Source: Phytophthora quininea (taxonomy: Eukaryota > Oomycota > Peronosporomycetes > Peronosporales > Peronosporaceae). From it: a stretch of 31,921 nt of DNA. Both the position numbers and the translations under genes were made by a program. Location: the NCBI GenBank assembly GCA_011947345.1, contig JAAVTG010000563.1, positions 1 to 31,921 of the forward strand. Reading direction: 5' to 3'. Shown here piece by piece: positions 31,503 to 31,921 of the stretch. Each line of letters begins with the position of its first letter. Positions within the stretch are counted from its first letter, which is position 1. The notes under the pieces were generated by a model. That model ran no database searches, was not told the origin of the DNA, and saw nothing but the letters and a program-made list of their open reading frames with translations.

Positions 31503-31921
31503 CTATTTGGCGTTGCAGGAGACGTTGCCCAGGGGCTGGACGTCCAGCGCCTCGCACATTTTGGTAAAGTATTTGATGCGCTGCAGCTCGTTGACCTGGT
31601 TGGGGCCGCCGCACTCGAGCGCGCCGTTGATGATGTCGGTGGACTCGGCAAAGCCGTTGACACCGGCCACGACGTCGTGAATGACGCGCCCGCCCTGCGG
31701 AGTCATCCAGTACCAGAGCGCCGTCATCCACGTCACGGCCGTGTCGTTGGCCACAATGTCGGGGTTGTCCAGCAGGTCGATGCCCAGCGCCTGGCCGGCG
31801 TGGTAGTAGTTGTAGTTCCACGAGAGCTGGATGGGGCCGCGGCCGTGGTAGCGACGGCCCGGAGCACATGCAATGGTCGAGTTGTCGCAGTACTGCCACA
31901 CCGTGTACGTGTTCCGAGCGT
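31503..31921 (-). CDS. GH19 chitinase, C-terminal part, cut by window edge
   Basis: Glycoside hydrolase family 19 enzyme, which cleaves chitin or related beta-1,4-GlcNAc polymers, usually secreted. The visible 138 residues run from the window edge (ARNTYTVWQYCD) to the stop at 31503. They include the family core YHGRGPIQLSWNYNY, then LGIDLLDNPDIVANDTAVTW, the TALWYWMTPQ helix and the late GFAESTDIINGALECGG loop. Cysteines at CDN, CAPG, CGG, CEAL and CNAK fit a disulphide-bonded secreted protein. The signal peptide and the catalytic glutamates, which lie upstream in this family, are outside the window. The visible part is intact. It is in tandem with the leucine-rich-like pair, 66 bp away. Confidence 0.9.
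   Translation of the reverse strand, partial: ARNTYTVWQYCDNSTIACAPGRRYHGRGPIQLSWNYNYYHAGQALGIDLLDNPDIVANDTAVTWMTALWYWMTPQGGRVIHDVVAGVNGFAESTDIINGALECGGPNQVNELQRIKYFTKMCEALDVQPLGNVSCNAK

Overview
The window looks like nuclear DNA of an oomycete, most likely a Phytophthora-type Peronosporales species. The evidence is GC-rich coding sequence, rare and very short introns (69, 71 and 72 nt, all GT-AG), a fungal/stramenopile-type elongation factor 3 relic, a cluster of START plus FYVE-like zinc-finger proteins of the kind expanded in oomycetes, a four-RGS-domain protein and a GH19 chitinase. No bacterial operon logic, CRISPR array or rRNA is present. These assignments come from recognising motifs by eye; no search was run.

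Layout. Positions 1-133 hold the N-terminal end of a serine-protease-like gene (minus strand, cut by the window edge), a paralogue of the one at 9155-11224. Positions 1342-8925 are bounded by a 15-bp perfect inverted repeat and look like a decayed hAT transposon island. It holds a frame-broken Gly/Ser/Val repeat gene, a hAT transposase with a BED zinc finger, a truncated elongation factor 3 pseudogene, and three arrays of GATCGG/ATCCG repeats. Next come the protease (9155-11224, minus) and three START/FYVE-like paralogues (two plus, one minus, 12104-16263). These are followed by a small spliced gene that may be a proteasome assembly chaperone (17145-17896), a spliced four-RGS protein with a predicted N-myristoylation signal (18008-20855, minus), a short uncertain ORF, and a PX-domain protein with a split RING (21984-23240). 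Then come a DOT1-like methyltransferase (minus) divergent from a kinesin-13 (plus), two large paralogous leucine-rich-repeat-like proteins of unknown function (minus, 26951-31436), and the C-terminal part of a GH19 chitinase (minus, cut by the right edge).

How the genes relate. Several host genes fit lipid, membrane and G-protein signalling (START/FYVE, PX-RING, RGS), but they are ordinary neighbours and nothing shows they form one system.

A striking property is that about ten of the recognisable genes are interrupted by 1-nt (occasionally 2-nt) frame breaks, across which homology continues in another frame. In clearly conserved host genes (RGS, kinesin, DOT1-like) this is best explained by base-level errors in the sequence. 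In the transposon island and in the second leucine-rich-like paralogue true decay is at least as likely. One break is special: both leucine-rich-like paralogues share the same +1 shift at the same point.
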